Shown: piece after piece, positions 39,651 through 50,174 of the stretch
Numbering within the stretch: the stretch's first letter is position 1
Layout of the letters: each line of letters starts with the position of its first letter
From: Ceratopteris richardii
Lineage: Eukaryota > Streptophyta > Polypodiopsida > Polypodiales > Pteridaceae
DNA length: 64,000 nucleotides
Assembly (NCBI GenBank): GCA_020310875.1
Contig: CM035407.1
Span: 221,300,496 to 221,364,495 of the forward strand
Reading direction: 5' to 3'
Notes under the pieces: generated by a model
Databases searched by the model: none
Seen by the model: the letters and a program-made list of their open reading frames with translations, nothing else
Told to the model about the DNA's origin: nothing
Position numbers and translations under genes: made by a program

Positions 39651-41990
39651 GATATGTGTTTCCCTCTTCGCCCTCACTCATGTCCCCTATCTTGTCCAAT
39701 GGTATTTCTGGCACTGTTCTCTGGGATCCTACCTGGGAACGAGGTTTTGCTATCTCTGGTACTTGTTTGGCTACATGTTTCCATAGCACTGGCCTTACTT
39801 TGAGTAGCTCTTCTAAGGTGAGGTTGCACTGCACTTTAGTGTTTTTCACTACCTCCGTATTCCTAGGTATGACTGAGTCTTCGTTTCTTACCATGACTGT
39901 GGGTGCTCTCATACAGGTCGACTTGGCTTCCCATGGGCATGTGAAGTGGGGTAATTCTTGTAGAGATTTAGACTCAAAGTCTAATCTTTCCTGGGATTGG
40001 GTGCTCTCTTGCTCCTCATAAATGGATGGGATGTCTTGTGGGAATTGGTCGTGTGCATCATCCACAAGTTTAATGGGAGGAGGGATTTCACTTTCTTTCG
40101 CCCATTTGTCTTCTTGAATCTCGTAGGAATTCTAGTGTGAATCGATTCATGGAGGATGAGGTGTCTGGCTCCGTAGAGTTAGGCACATAGGCTTCCTGGG
40201 CACGAAGACATGCACTTTCACTTGCCTTGTCCTTGTGTTGAGAGGCGGGTTCCTTTTCTGATTGTGCAATTAGCCTCTCTATTCTTTCTAACAGTCCTTC
40301 AAAGTGCAGCTGCGTCTTAGCTGAACTAGATATGTTAAAGAGGCGGCTGGCTTCAAACATGGTTTGAGCCAACTCCACCATTTTGGCATAGATTTTGGTT
40401 CGTTCAAGCTCTAATTCTGCTCTAGGGTAGCATTTTCCATGATCAGTTACATTTGGCCCATCTTGGATTCTGGCCTGATATGCTTTAAGCATCATGTTTA
40501 GGTCCTCGGGAGTGGGATCTGTTAGGACTGATCCTACTCTAGGAGGTGGTGGGATTAGGTGAGGTGGGTTGGAAGGTGGCGGGTTGGATGGAGTTGGGAA
40601 TGGTGGGGTTGAGGTGGTGTGAGAGGGAGTTTGAGATGTGAGTTCAGTTATCCTGGCCTTTGTTTCTCTGAGGCTTTCCTCAAGTTCACTCAGTTTCTTC
40701 GCCCATTGCCTCTTCATTCTTTCACCACTATCTTTCCAAGCTCTAGTCCTTTTCTTGGTTGTACTCTCCGTTTCACTAACATCTGGGCTGTTTTCCTGGC
40801 CTACGCCTGGGTTCTGCTGTAAGGCTTGGGCTCTAGTGACCACTTGTATCGGTGCAGTGGACGTTACACTTCCTGTGGAGTCTACAACTAACCCTACGAC
40901 ATTGATAGGAGTGATCTTCAGCATATTATTAGGATTCTTGGGGTAGTCTCGTAAGAGATGCTCCTTTCCACACTCCTGGCAATAGCCCTGGATCGTCACA
41001 GACTGAGATTGTGTAGGTGGAGGAAGGGGATAATCACGAACGAGATGATCACCCTGACATCTATAGCATGGTCCTCTAGGAAATGGGGGTCTTACTTGCC
41101 TAGGTTGAGGTCTAGAGTTGGGGTTTGCGTACATGACATTAGCATACTCTGACTCCCAATTAGGTTCACGCGGATCCTCACTGTAGTAGGACTCACCATG
41201 TTCAGGAGACTGCATGTAGTAAGCCTGGGGACTATCGACATGTGTAGAATCAAAGCTATGGTCACTAGGATCACTTTCTGAAAATAATGGTGTTACTGGG
41301 ACTATAGCTCTATTCAGGTTTTCTTTTGCAACAGCATACTTTACCGGAATCACATTAGTAGGAGCAGGTGGTTGTTGTGCTAGCACTGACTGGGGTCTCG
41401 GTTGGGCCTGATATTGCGGTTGGTAATTTTGCTGAGGCCTAGTATACTGTTGTGGTGGGTATTGACTCTGGTATCTGCCTTGTTGAGGGTATGGCTGAGG
41501 GTAGGTTTGCCTAACCGCTTGCTTATTGTATGGACAATCTTGTGCTGAGTGATTTGTGTATCTTCGCTCTATGGTGCAGTACTGGCTACTAGGATTTACT
41601 TGGGGTTGAGCCATAATGGGACATACATTCGCCATATGATCACCACCACAAGTATAACATCTTTTCACAGGGGAAAATCTTGGGATTTTTTTGCTTGTGA
41701 CCCCTAGTTTCTGAGCCACCTTCTCTGCTAATTCCTCAATAGATGTGGATTGAGTGGAAGAGAGACTAGAAGCACCATCTGAGTCTTTGTAGATTTTGGA
41801 GAGTTCTAGTTCTTCCCCTAAGTTATCCTCAATGTCAATGCACATGCGTACACACTCTTCTATGGTCCTAGGGTCCTTCAAGTACACATATGATCTCAAT
41901 TTGGTACTTAGCAATCCATCCAAGAATAAAGCCACTTGCTTAGCTGGTGTGGGTAACTCAGGAACAGGGCATCTCTCTAGGTACTACCTA
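39619..41990 (-). pseudogene. Gypsy-3 gag, C-terminal part with zinc knuckles
   Basis: Frame 41935-40088 (615 codons) continues gag from the Copia-2 insertion point. It carries C-Y-T-C-G-G-D-H-M-A-N-V-C near 41650 and C-Y-R-C-Q-G-D-H-L near 41060, a Q/P-rich segment and the proline-rich linker near 40560. A frameshift near 40080 leads to 40065-39619, which reaches the protease-1 border (E-G-N-T-Y-L) and then runs out of frame into integrase sequence. RT is missing altogether. A stop replaces Gln near 41985. Confidence 0.85.
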
Positions 41991-41995
41991 GATCT
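41991..41995. repeat. Target-site duplication of Copia-2 (left, GATCT)
   Basis: Precedes the LTR at 41996; repeated at 47149-47153. Confidence 0.93.
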
Positions 41996-42224
41996 TGTTG
42001 GAGTTAGACGTCTGCGGAAGCACACGAACATCACAAGGAAGAAGAAGAAGCTTGGAGCACAACACACAAGACTGATTGTATTACTAGAGAATGTACAAAG
42101 ATAAGTAGCCCATTAGGGCAATAGGCGTATATACAAGCCGGGGGAAAAAACCTCCTAAGGAGGGAAAAAAGTGCCCCGGCGGTCCTAGAGTGTTCACACA
42201 CATCACTACCTAAATATATCAACA
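41996..42224 (-). repeat. Copia-2 3' LTR (229 bp)
   Basis: TGTTGGAG...TATCAACA. A purine tract on the element strand follows it (42225-42236). GTATATAC at about 42126-42133 may be its TATA region. Confidence 0.93.
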
Positions 42225-42298
42225 AATCCCCCCTGGGAGTGATGCGGTGAACAAGGAGCTGGCACTCATGTATAAGGAAGTGCCGAGCTATGTGGAAA

Positions 42299-45200
42299 TC
42301 ACTCCACAAAAGGAAGTAAGCCCAAAGCTTTGCGGAAAGCTTCAAACTTCTCCCTAGGCAGAGCCTTCGTGAAAAGGTCTGCAATGTTCTCCTGCGTGGG
42401 CACATATGCCAAGCTGATCTCCCCAGCAGAGAACCTCTCCCTGACATAGTGATAATGCACCTCAATGTGCTTAGTGCGAGCATGGAACACAGGGTTCCTC
42501 GCAACTGCCAATGCGCTCTGACTGTCAGTGAAGATGGTGGTGGCAGAAGACTGGCCAACACCCAAATCAGCCATAAGGCGTCTGAGCCACACACACTCAA
42601 TAGTCGCTGTGAAAGCTGCCCTATACTCAGCCTCACAACTGGAAGTGGCCACAGTAGGCTGCTTCTTGCTCAACCAAGATATACATGAGCTACCAAGCAT
42701 GAAGCAAAAACCACTGGTGGACACACGAGTGTCATAGCAACGAGCCCAATCTGAGTCAGAAAAAGCATGCAAATCTGGCGGTGGTGATCCCCCCTTGGGA
42801 TAAAACAACCCAAGTAGCCGAGTACCACTCAAGTAGCGAAAGATGCGCTTAACCGCTTTCCAATGCGTGACTCCTGGGCAATGCATGAACCTGCTCATCT
42901 GTGAGACAGCAAACTGAATATCTGGCCGAGTAATGCATAAGTAAATCAAGCATCCAACAGCCTGCTGATAGAGAACAGCATCAAATGCATCTCCAGCATC
43001 ATGAAGACTCAATCGTAAACCTGTCTCCATAGGAGTGGCAATAGGCTTACAGTCTTCAAGGCCAAAACGTTGCAATAATGTGTCAATATATTTCGTTTGA
43101 CACAAAGCCATTCCACCATCAACTTGCATAAATTGAATGCCCAAATAGTGATGCAAATGCCCCAAATCAGACATCTCAAATGAGGCATGCAAATCAGCCT
43201 TGAAATCAGCAATATGCTTCTCAAGAGGACCAGTGAGCAGCATGTCGTCTACATAGACAACAATGATCAGAAGCACATCATTAGCACGCTTAACATATAA
43301 GGTGCTTTCAGTTGGACTGTTCTCAAAACCATGTGCAATCAGATAGGCATGTATCTTCTCATACCAAGCACGTGGTGCTTGCTTTAAACCATATAACGCC
43401 TTCTTTAACCTGCACACCTGGTTTTCATGCCCTTTTTGCACAAAGCCACGGGGCTGAAAAACATACACTTCTTCATGCAAGTCACCATTCAGAAATGTTG
43501 TTTTAATGTCCAACTGATGTACATTCCAACCATGATGGGCTACAAGTGCACAAATGCTCCGAACAGTAGTCATACGGCATGTAGGTGCAAAGGTCTCATC
43601 AAAATCAATGCCTCTTTCCTGCGCATAACCCTTTGCAACAAGCCTAGCCTTATACCTGTCAACTGTACCATCAGGTTTACGCTTCAGCTTGTATACCCAC
43701 TTAGTGCCAATGGCCTTCTTGCCAGGAGGCAAGTCACATAAAGACCATGTACCATTCTTCATTATAGCATCATATTCAGATTGCATAGCAACCATCCAAT
43801 TTTCTGAATTTTGTGCTTCATCAAAAGAAACAGGCTCATTCTCATCACAGAGACTAGATGCAGCCATAGCATAGCAATCTGATGCAAAGGAGGTACTATG
43901 AGAGCCTGAACGAGTACGATATGACAAAGGTGCATCTAATTTGCTGTCACGCAAAGTCTGCACCAGCCATTTTGGCATAGTTTTTGCCTGTTCAATATCA
44001 GCTCTCTCATCAACAAGTGCATCATGTAAATCTGCATCAGAAATGGAATGATCTGCATCATCATATGAAACCTGCAAAGGCTGAGAAGTTGCCTCATTAG
44101 GACCAGCACTAGCCTGTCCACCTGTAAAAAGAGGCATCAAAGTATCATACATGTCTTTGGAGCTAACAGATGTCTCCTTAGTACATGAAAGCAATGGCTG
44201 AATAGCATCTTCCACAAAGACAACATCACGGCTAACCAGAATGCATTTAGTCTGTGGATGATACAGACGATAGCCTTTACTTTCAGAACTGTACCCAACA
44301 AAAATACATTTTACTGCCTTATCATCCAATTTTCTGCGATGTTGTTCAGGCACTAATGCATATGCCAAACAACCAAAAACACGCAGATGAGCAACAGATG
44401 GCTTGCGGTCATGCCAAGCCTCATATGGAGTGATAGACTGCAACGCTTTGGTGGGACACCTGTTCAGTACATATGCTGCACACATGACAGCCTCAAGCCA
44501 GAAACTATGTGGTAAAGCCTGACTTTTGACCATGCACCTCGCCATCTCCATGAGTGACCTGTTCTTTCGTTCAGCAACTCCATTCTGTTGAGGTGTATAC
44601 GGCACTGTACACTGGTGTTTTATCCCACGTTCAGCCAGAAATGCATTAAAATCTGAAGACATATATTCCCCCCCTCGATCAGAACGGAGGGTGCCCATTT
44701 TACATGCTGACAGATTTTCAGCCAAAACCAAAAACTGTTTGAAGCACATGAACACTTCGGACTTTGCTTTGAGTGGGTATACCCATGCATGCCTGGAAAA
44801 ATCATCAATGAAAGTCACGAAGTAAAGGTAATTTCCAAAAGAGGGTGTCTGCATAGGACCACAGACATCACTATGTACAAGCTGCAATTTCTGCATAGCC
44901 CGAACTGAACCATCTTTTGGAAAGGAAGAACGCTGCATTTTGCCCAAAATACAGCCTTCACAAACATGTTTTCCAGGTGCCTCAAGTTTGGGCAAAGAAG
45001 ACACCATTTCAGATTTCTGCAGGCGTAACAAACTAGCAAAATTCAGATGACCAAAGCGTGCATGCCAAAGCTTTGCATCTGACATAGCCTGAGAATCATG
45101 AACTGCACATGCCGAATCATTCACAGATCTTTCATAGTCTATGAGCTTATACAGCCCACGACATAAAATGCCAGAAGCAATAATCACATCGCCATTTGAG

Positions 45201-45511
45201 AGATCATGGACTGTACACCTGTCATCAACGAATTTCACAACCAAGCCAATCTTGGCTAATGCAGAAACTGATAACAGGTTCTTTTTTATCCCTGGCACAA
45301 ATAAAGCATCTGACAAAGTGAAAGAACTACCATCAGCAGTAGTCAAAATGATCTTACCAACTCCCATAACAGGATAAGAGGAGTTATTGGCGCATGTGAC
45401 AGTATTCCCTGTAGGGGCAGGCTCGAGTGAAGAGAAGAAACTGCGCTGCGAGGTAATATGTTTGGTCGCCCCACTGTCAAAGTACCAAACATCTGAGTCT
45501 ACTGCAGACAT
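42299..45511 (-). CDS. Copia-2 Pol (protease, integrase, RT, RNase H), 1070 aa
   Basis: Open from M 45511, and also open in this frame a further ~65 bases upstream. Protease Y-F-D-S-G-A-T-K-H is at residues 9-17. GAG-pre-integrase W-H-A-R-F-G-H is near 150. Integrase has H-S-D-V-C-G-P near 213, S-D-R-G-G-E-Y near 278 and Q-Q-N-G-V-A-E-R near 310. RT has K-A-I-G-T-K-W-V near 595 and Y-V-D-D-M-L near 757. RNase H has S-D-S-D-W-A near 900. It ends with the usual D-L-F-T-K-A-L-P. All catalytic residues that I can identify are present. It converts element RNA to DNA and integrates it. It depends on gag-frame ribosomes reaching it, since the frames are offset by one base. Confidence 0.93.
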   Translation of the reverse strand: MSAVDSDVWYFDSGATKHITSQRSFFSSLEPAPTGNTVTCANNSSYPVMGVGKIILTTADGSSFTLSDALFVPGIKKNLLSVSALAKIGLVVKFVDDRCTVHDLSNGDVIIASGILCRGLYKLIDYERSVNDSACAVHDSQAMSDAKLWHARFGHLNFASLLRLQKSEMVSSLPKLEAPGKHVCEGCILGKMQRSSFPKDGSVRAMQKLQLVHSDVCGPMQTPSFGNYLYFVTFIDDFSRHAWVYPLKAKSEVFMCFKQFLVLAENLSACKMGTLRSDRGGEYMSSDFNAFLAERGIKHQCTVPYTPQQNGVAERKNRSLMEMARCMVKSQALPHSFWLEAVMCAAYVLNRCPTKALQSITPYEAWHDRKPSVAHLRVFGCLAYALVPEQHRRKLDDKAVKCIFVGYSSESKGYRLYHPQTKCILVSRDVVFVEDAIQPLLSCTKETSVSSKDMYDTLMPLFTGGQASAGPNEATSQPLQVSYDDADHSISDADLHDALVDERADIEQAKTMPKWLVQTLRDSKLDAPLSYRTRSGSHSTSFASDCYAMAASSLCDENEPVSFDEAQNSENWMVAMQSEYDAIMKNGTWSLCDLPPGKKAIGTKWVYKLKRKPDGTVDRYKARLVAKGYAQERGIDFDETFAPTCRMTTVRSICALVAHHGWNVHQLDIKTTFLNGDLHEEVYVFQPRGFVQKGHENQVCRLKKALYGLKQAPRAWYEKIHAYLIAHGFENSPTESTLYVKRANDVLLIIVVYVDDMLLTGPLEKHIADFKADLHASFEMSDLGHLHHYLGIQFMQVDGGMALCQTKYIDTLLQRFGLEDCKPIATPMETGLRLSLHDAGDAFDAVLYQQAVGCLIYLCITRPDIQFAVSQMSRFMHCPGVTHWKAVKRIFRYLSGTRLLGLFYPKGGSPPPDLHAFSDSDWARCYDTRVSTSGFCFMLGSSCISWLSKKQPTVATSSCEAEYRAAFTATIECVWLRRLMADLGVGQSSATTIFTDSQSALAVARNPVFHARTKHIEVHYHYVRERFSAGEISLAYVPTQENIADLFTKALPREKFEAFRKALGLLPFVE

Positions 45512-46563
45512 GCACTGATCATGAGAAGATGGGTCAAAACTGCAGACAGTAGTAAACGCCCATTCTTCTTCCTGCCAAGATTTGCAGACTCTGTTTTTGG
45601 TGTAGAGGCCTCTGCAACAACCATTCCAGCCTCTTTCTTCTTTGCCTCTTTAGCAGCCAGTTTTGGACAGTTCTTTATAATATGATCATTTCCTTTACAG
45701 TACTTGCAGAACAATTTCTGCTTTTCTGATTTCTTCTTATCTTTATCCTGGTTCTTCGATTGTGCAGCATTTGCAGATTTCTGCTTACTAGTAGAAGAGC
45801 TCCATTTTCCTTTGCCCTTCTGACTAGCCAGGAAAGCTTGATCTGCAACACGCATAATGGACCTGTTCTGCCTGGACTGATCTTCCTGCAACAGAACAGA
45901 GACTAATTCCTCAAATGACAAGGCATTCGGATTGCCTTTCATCATCAATCGAAGAGTAGAGGCAAAACTCTGATATGAATCAGGAAGGCCATTCAGAACG
46001 GTCTGCACAAGTGAGCTATCTGGTATAACCTCATCAGCAGAAATCAATTGTTCCTTCAGGTCTTTGATCTTTGTAAGAAAACTGTCCATAGAATCACCTT
46101 CATTCATGTGCTCACTCTCCAACTGTTTTCGGAGGTAAGCAACACGAGCCTCATTCCTAGCCTGGTACAAAGTGGTAAGTGTATCCCAAGCATCCTTTGC
46201 TGTTCTGCAAGAGCGAATGTGAGGGATAATGGCACGTTTGACAGACAAAGCTATCAATGCATGTGCCTGGGCATCTCTGCCATCCCAACGAATCTGCTCT
46301 GCAGTAGGTGCAACAGAAACAGCAGCACGAACAGGAATCTGCGGAATATCATCTTCGACACCATCTTCATAAGCTCCAACACCTGTATTTGCAGTACCTG
46401 TCGTTACAGGTGTAACAGGACGTCTTTCAACACCCTGCACAATGTTCCACAATCCTTTTGCAACCAGTACATGTCGCATCATATAAGCCCATAATGGGTA
46501 GTTGGTATCATCCAACTTATCCTCAACAGCCAACATACGGAATACATCACTGCTTTCAGCCAT
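45499..46563 (-). CDS. Copia-2 Gag, 354 aa
   Basis: Starts at ATG 46563 (M-A-E-S-S-D-V-F-R-M-L), 342 bp after the primer site. The UBN2/Copia gag domain occupies residues about 15-240 (Y-P-L-W-A-Y-M-M-R, C-R-T-A-K-D-A-W-D-T-L, L-N-G-L-P-D-S-Y). A K-rich segment and the CCHC knuckle C-K-Y-C-K-G-N-D-H-I-I-K-N-C follow at residues about 287-300. The last ~24 residues are out of register: one base back, at about 45575, the other frame continues as W-Q-E-E-E-W-A-F and runs into pol. Either one T was lost from a CTTTGG or a -1 shift is used. Gag forms the particle shell. Confidence 0.9.
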   Translation of the reverse strand: MAESSDVFRMLAVEDKLDDTNYPLWAYMMRHVLVAKGLWNIVQGVERRPVTPVTTGTANTGVGAYEDGVEDDIPQIPVRAAVSVAPTAEQIRWDGRDAQAHALIALSVKRAIIPHIRSCRTAKDAWDTLTTLYQARNEARVAYLRKQLESEHMNEGDSMDSFLTKIKDLKEQLISADEVIPDSSLVQTVLNGLPDSYQSFASTLRLMMKGNPNALSFEELVSVLLQEDQSRQNRSIMRVADQAFLASQKGKGKWSSSTSKQKSANAAQSKNQDKDKKKSEKQKLFCKYCKGNDHIIKNCPKLAAKEAKKKEAGMVVAEASTPKTESANLGRKKNGRLLLSAVLTHLLMISACLQ

Positions 46564-46904
46564 GGCCGGTGACTAAAATACCTTGATGCAGAAAATTGAC
46601 TGTATCTCAAAAAGTTGAACGGAACTGCCCATACGAGTTCTGCTAGACCTGTAGCAGACTTCGAGACGCTTAAACTGGCGAACAGAAACTGGTATATACC
46701 TTTGGCACAAAAGGACGAAATAGCCTGCACAAGCGCTGCGATAGTGCGTTCGGAGGCCGAAATGAGCTCAGATCGCGATTTCGGCACCACATAGCGAAGC
46801 TGTTTTGATCTAGGAAACACCCTGAGTATGCTCACCAAATTTCATGCGAATCTGAGACTGCAAACGGAGGAGTGTCGACGGCGCCCTAGAAGAAGCAACG
46901 ACCT

Positions 46905-46916
46905 GCTCTGATACCA
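46905..46916 (-). other. Copia-2 primer binding site (initiator tRNA-Met)
   Basis: GCTCTGATACCA, two bases from the LTR. Confidence 0.9.
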
Positions 46917-46918
46917 AT

Positions 46919-47148
46919 TGTTGGAGTTAGACGTCTGCGGAAGCACGCAAACAGCACAAGGAAGAAGAAGAAGCTTGGAGCACAACACACAAGACTGATT
47001 GTATTACTAGAGAATGTACAAAGATAAGTAGCCCATTAGGGCAATAGGCGTATATACAAGCCGGGGGAAAAAAACCTCCTAAGGAGGGAAAAAAGTGCCC
47101 CGGCGGTCCTAGAGTGTTCACACACATCACTACCTAAATATATCAACA
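46919..47148 (-). repeat. Copia-2 5' LTR (230 bp)
   Basis: Paired with 41996-42224. Followed by GATCT (47149-47153). Confidence 0.93.
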
Positions 47149-47153
47149 GATCT

Positions 47154-48486
47154 TCTTCTGGCAAGTCTCACAGTTTCTTGCGGGGTTTGTTTGAAGCTGT
47201 GAATCAGCGAGGAAGTGTTATGTCTTATGCCACTTTTAGAGAACTCAATGATGAATGCCTCTAGAAGTTGGTCTATGCTCCTGAACTGCCTCTCATTTAG
47301 TGGCTGAAACCATGTCAGGGCGGTGATCCTAAGGGTTAGACCAAAGGCATTGTATTGTGTAAACAGATCTTCCACTTGTTCAGCTCTCAAGACTTGCCTA
47401 AACTCAGCCACATGATTGTATGGATCTCCAGTGCCATTAAAGTAGTTCTTCATGGACTTGACTAGCTGAGTCGGTCTCAAAGTCCTTGTGTGCTCTCTAG
47501 GTCGCGGTAGAGGGAACTCATCTGTATTTCTTTGATTCTTGGGAGTTCTAAGTACCTCAGGTTCTACTTTATTTGTTTCCGTTCTCGTTCTTTCTCTGCC
47601 CCCTGGGTTGGCAAAGCTTACTTCTGGCCTATCTCTACTTCTGTCTCTTTGAGTTCCATGAGCTTGGGATGTTCCAGCTCCAGGATGACCATGGGACACG
47701 TTCGATTTTGGTTGGGGGAAAACGAATTCACCCTTCCAAGTGTAAGCATGCCTGTCATGATCTATAACCACAAAGATCCTCTGTGAAGCGTGATCTAAGT
47801 AGGTCACTCTGCCTGGGCTATCAGGATCTTTGAACTCATAGATCAGGATTGACCCTACATCACTTGGCTTATCAGATTTATACCTCCAAAAAGCCTCATC
47901 GGTCTCTTGGTTTAAGAGCAGATCTATGCTCTTATTATCCTGGGGAAGCCACTCTGGCGTGATAATCCTAGTGAGAGCTGATTTGCCTCGAGGGGTTCTA
48001 GGTTCCATACCCACGTTTCCTTGCTCTAGGTCACCTATGTCCATTTTTGGGATCACATTTCCGAATTCATCTATCCTATCAGGGTGACTGGTGACTACGT
48101 ATATGGTTCCTTCTTTGTCCAGGTATACTCCATTTTCAAACTTGAGAGCTGGGCGTTCTAGTCCAATGAACTGGTTCAGGTTTTTAATCTCGACCACAGA
48201 TCTTCCTAGGCCGTCCTCATAGATGCTAGCACCTAATCGGTTGGTCCTAATGTATTCCAACTATGTCTTGTAGGGGCCTTCCACCCTATACAGATATGGC
48301 ACTCCTGAACTTCCTGTAGGTCTGTCCATGCCTTGAGACATCCCTGATTCACTTGTCTCAGAGCTAGGGTAATGCGAGTAGTGGCTCAACTGTTGGGCCC
48401 AAGACCTAGCAGTATGATTAACACTAGCCTCTGAAGACCTAAGACTCTGTCTTTCCCTTACTAGATGTCATCGCGATCTAAGGTTC
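47154..48486 (-). pseudogene. Gypsy-3 gag, N-terminal part
   Basis: From the ATG at 48486 (M-N-L-R-S) the text follows Gypsy-1 gag residue by residue. It has a stop at codon 7, a frame slip, and a Gln-to-stop change near 48262, after which 376 codons are open (L-R-T-N-R-L-G-A-S-like start at 48260). The capsid-like stretch F-N-G-T-G-D-P-Y-N-H-V-A-E-F lies near 47420-47460. It is broken by Copia-2 within the R-R-S/R-Q-Y-L segment, equivalent to Gypsy-1 residue about 447. Confidence 0.87.
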
Positions 48487-49167
48487 ATATGCCTATTTAA
48501 ATAGCCCACCTTTTGCCCACAGTACAACCTCGTTGCTGAGTTCTTTCGTATCAGTTACTTGATTCCTTTTTATGTTGATTATCGTGCTTATGATCTTTTC
48601 CAGAATCACATCGTCAGGTATACTTGAGTGTATTTCCACACTTGAAGTTGATCGTCCCACGTTAAGTTCCTTTCCTTTAAAGTTCCCGATCATACAAAGA
48701 TTATGTTGTTAGCTTGAACTTGAGTGTTTAGGTAGTCTTCAACTTTGATAAATGCCTATCGCCGCCCTAGCCTACTCCTGTCACTAGTCGTTCTTAACCT
48801 AAGCTAGGAATTGACAGAGGGAGTTGAGAATATTCCGACCTTTCTTGTTGATCCCTTGCTTTAGGATGCTCTCAATTGCTCACAATGGACCTGTGAAAGA
48901 CCCAAAATTAGCTCAAGACTTAAATTCAGTTGACAAACAGATTACGTTCATGCATGTAATTTAGTTATCAATTATGTTCCCTGTCTCTATTGCAAACAAT
49001 TCTAGATGTCCCTTGATTTTGATCCCTCTAGGTATGGAGGTTGATGCACAGGATTTTCCCCAAGACACACTTGTATGGACCTCACAAATCACCTATTGCT
49101 AGACCAATTATGCCCAAAACTATCCCCAATTCTTGGAAAAAACCCTAAATTTCTTGGCCGAAAAGCC

Positions 49168-49680
49168 CGTCAATCCCGATCGACAGGTCTATCAATTGCG
49201 ATTGACAGAGGTGTCCATCGGGGCCTGTCGGTCGTGATCGACACGTCAATCGCGATCGACAGAGTCAATCACGATCGACAGAGTCGATCGTGGGTCCTAT
49301 CAATTGCGATCGATGGTGTCAATCGCGATCGACGGTGTCAATCACGATCGACACGTTTTCTGGGTTTTGCACCGTAAATTCAGTCAATCGGGGGCCTGTC
49401 TATTGCGATGGACACGTGGCTACGCGAAAAAGTCAATCAATCGTTGAAATTCAGTCGGTTGCGATCGACGGTGTCAATCGCGACTGACAGCGGTGTCAGT
49501 CGTGGCTGTCGATCGTGATCGACGGTGTCAATCGCGATTGACAGGATCCTACGTGGCAATCAGTCGGTCGTGGAGTCTGTCGATCGCGATTGACAGGGTC
49601 TGTCGGTCGCGATTGACAGATGTTGTCGATCGTGGCTGTCGATTGTGATCGATGGTGTCGGTCGCGATTGACAGAGAAAC
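49168..49680. repeat. Gypsy-3 leader array of TCAATCGCGATCGACA-type palindromes
   Basis: About 25 variably spaced copies of a core centred on ATCGCGAT or ATCGTGAT with GTC/GAC arms (examples near 49243, 49303, 49320, 49478, 49535, 49610). More degenerate than in Gypsy-1, but at the same place in the leader. Confidence 0.85.
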
Positions 49681-49770
49681 ATGGAATTTTTCAATTTTTT
49701 TTAGTGATTTGGAATGTGCTCTTTGTGCTTGTCCTAGTGGTGCACTTAGTTTTACCAACTGGTCGAATTT

Positions 49771-49792
49771 TCTGTCGATCGCGATCGACAGA
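49771..49792. repeat. 22-bp perfect palindrome in Gypsy-3 leader
   Basis: Half-site TCTGTCGATCG followed by its exact reverse complement. The Gypsy-1 counterpart (23761-23782) has the same layout with two mismatched pairs. Confidence 0.95.
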
Positions 49793-50145
49793 GGTCGGCG
49801 ACACACAAACAATTTCTGAGTTTTTCGTACTTGCGCAGCGTGTTGGAGGGGATGATACTGCTAGATCCTGCAAGAAAATTCAACAAGCATGCAAAAACAA
49901 GGCACACAATCTTGCTCTCTTGCTCTCTCTCACAAGTGGAATGAGTGAAATGAGGTGGAGAAGGTGATATGATCAAAACCTAAAAATTTTCGCGATGATG
50001 GAGATGGAGGTGGGAGATGGTGATGATGATGATGGTGATGATGATGATGAGGTAAGAGAAAGAAAAAATCAGAAGAGTGAAGAAATTACCTACACGCCAA
50101 CGTCTCAAATCTACATCTTACCATCACACGCTCGTCCTCAAAGCT

Positions 50146-50166
50146 CGATCCCCGGCAACGACGCCA
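50146..50166 (-). other. Gypsy-3 primer binding site (tRNA-Asp)
   Basis: Differs from the Gypsy-1 site at one base (CAACGACGCCA for CAACGGCGCCA). Eight bases from the LTR. Confidence 0.88.
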
Positions 50167-50174
50167 AAATTTGG

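Larger units (their letters stand above)
41996..47148 (-). mobile_element. Copia-2: nearly intact 5.15-kb Ty1/copia element in Gypsy-3 gag
   Basis: Flanked by GATCT duplications, with short LTRs of 229 and 230 bp that differ by three substitutions and one A-run indel by eye. It has a perfect initiator-Met primer site, gag and pol. A different family from Copia-1 and Copia-3: short LTRs and a distinct gag. The only obvious defect is a one-base frame change between gag and pol. Confidence 0.94.
48487..50145 (-). other. Gypsy-3 leader
   Basis: Homologous to the Gypsy-1 leader (same closing words near the gag ATG, same GAT/GGT low-complexity run near 49995-50060). It contains the palindrome array listed separately. 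No gene. Confidence 0.7.

Noticed and set aside
42299-46563. Several 60-150 codon plus-strand ORFs opposite Copia-2
   Set aside because: They are antisense shadows of an intact gag-pol and show no domain of their own.
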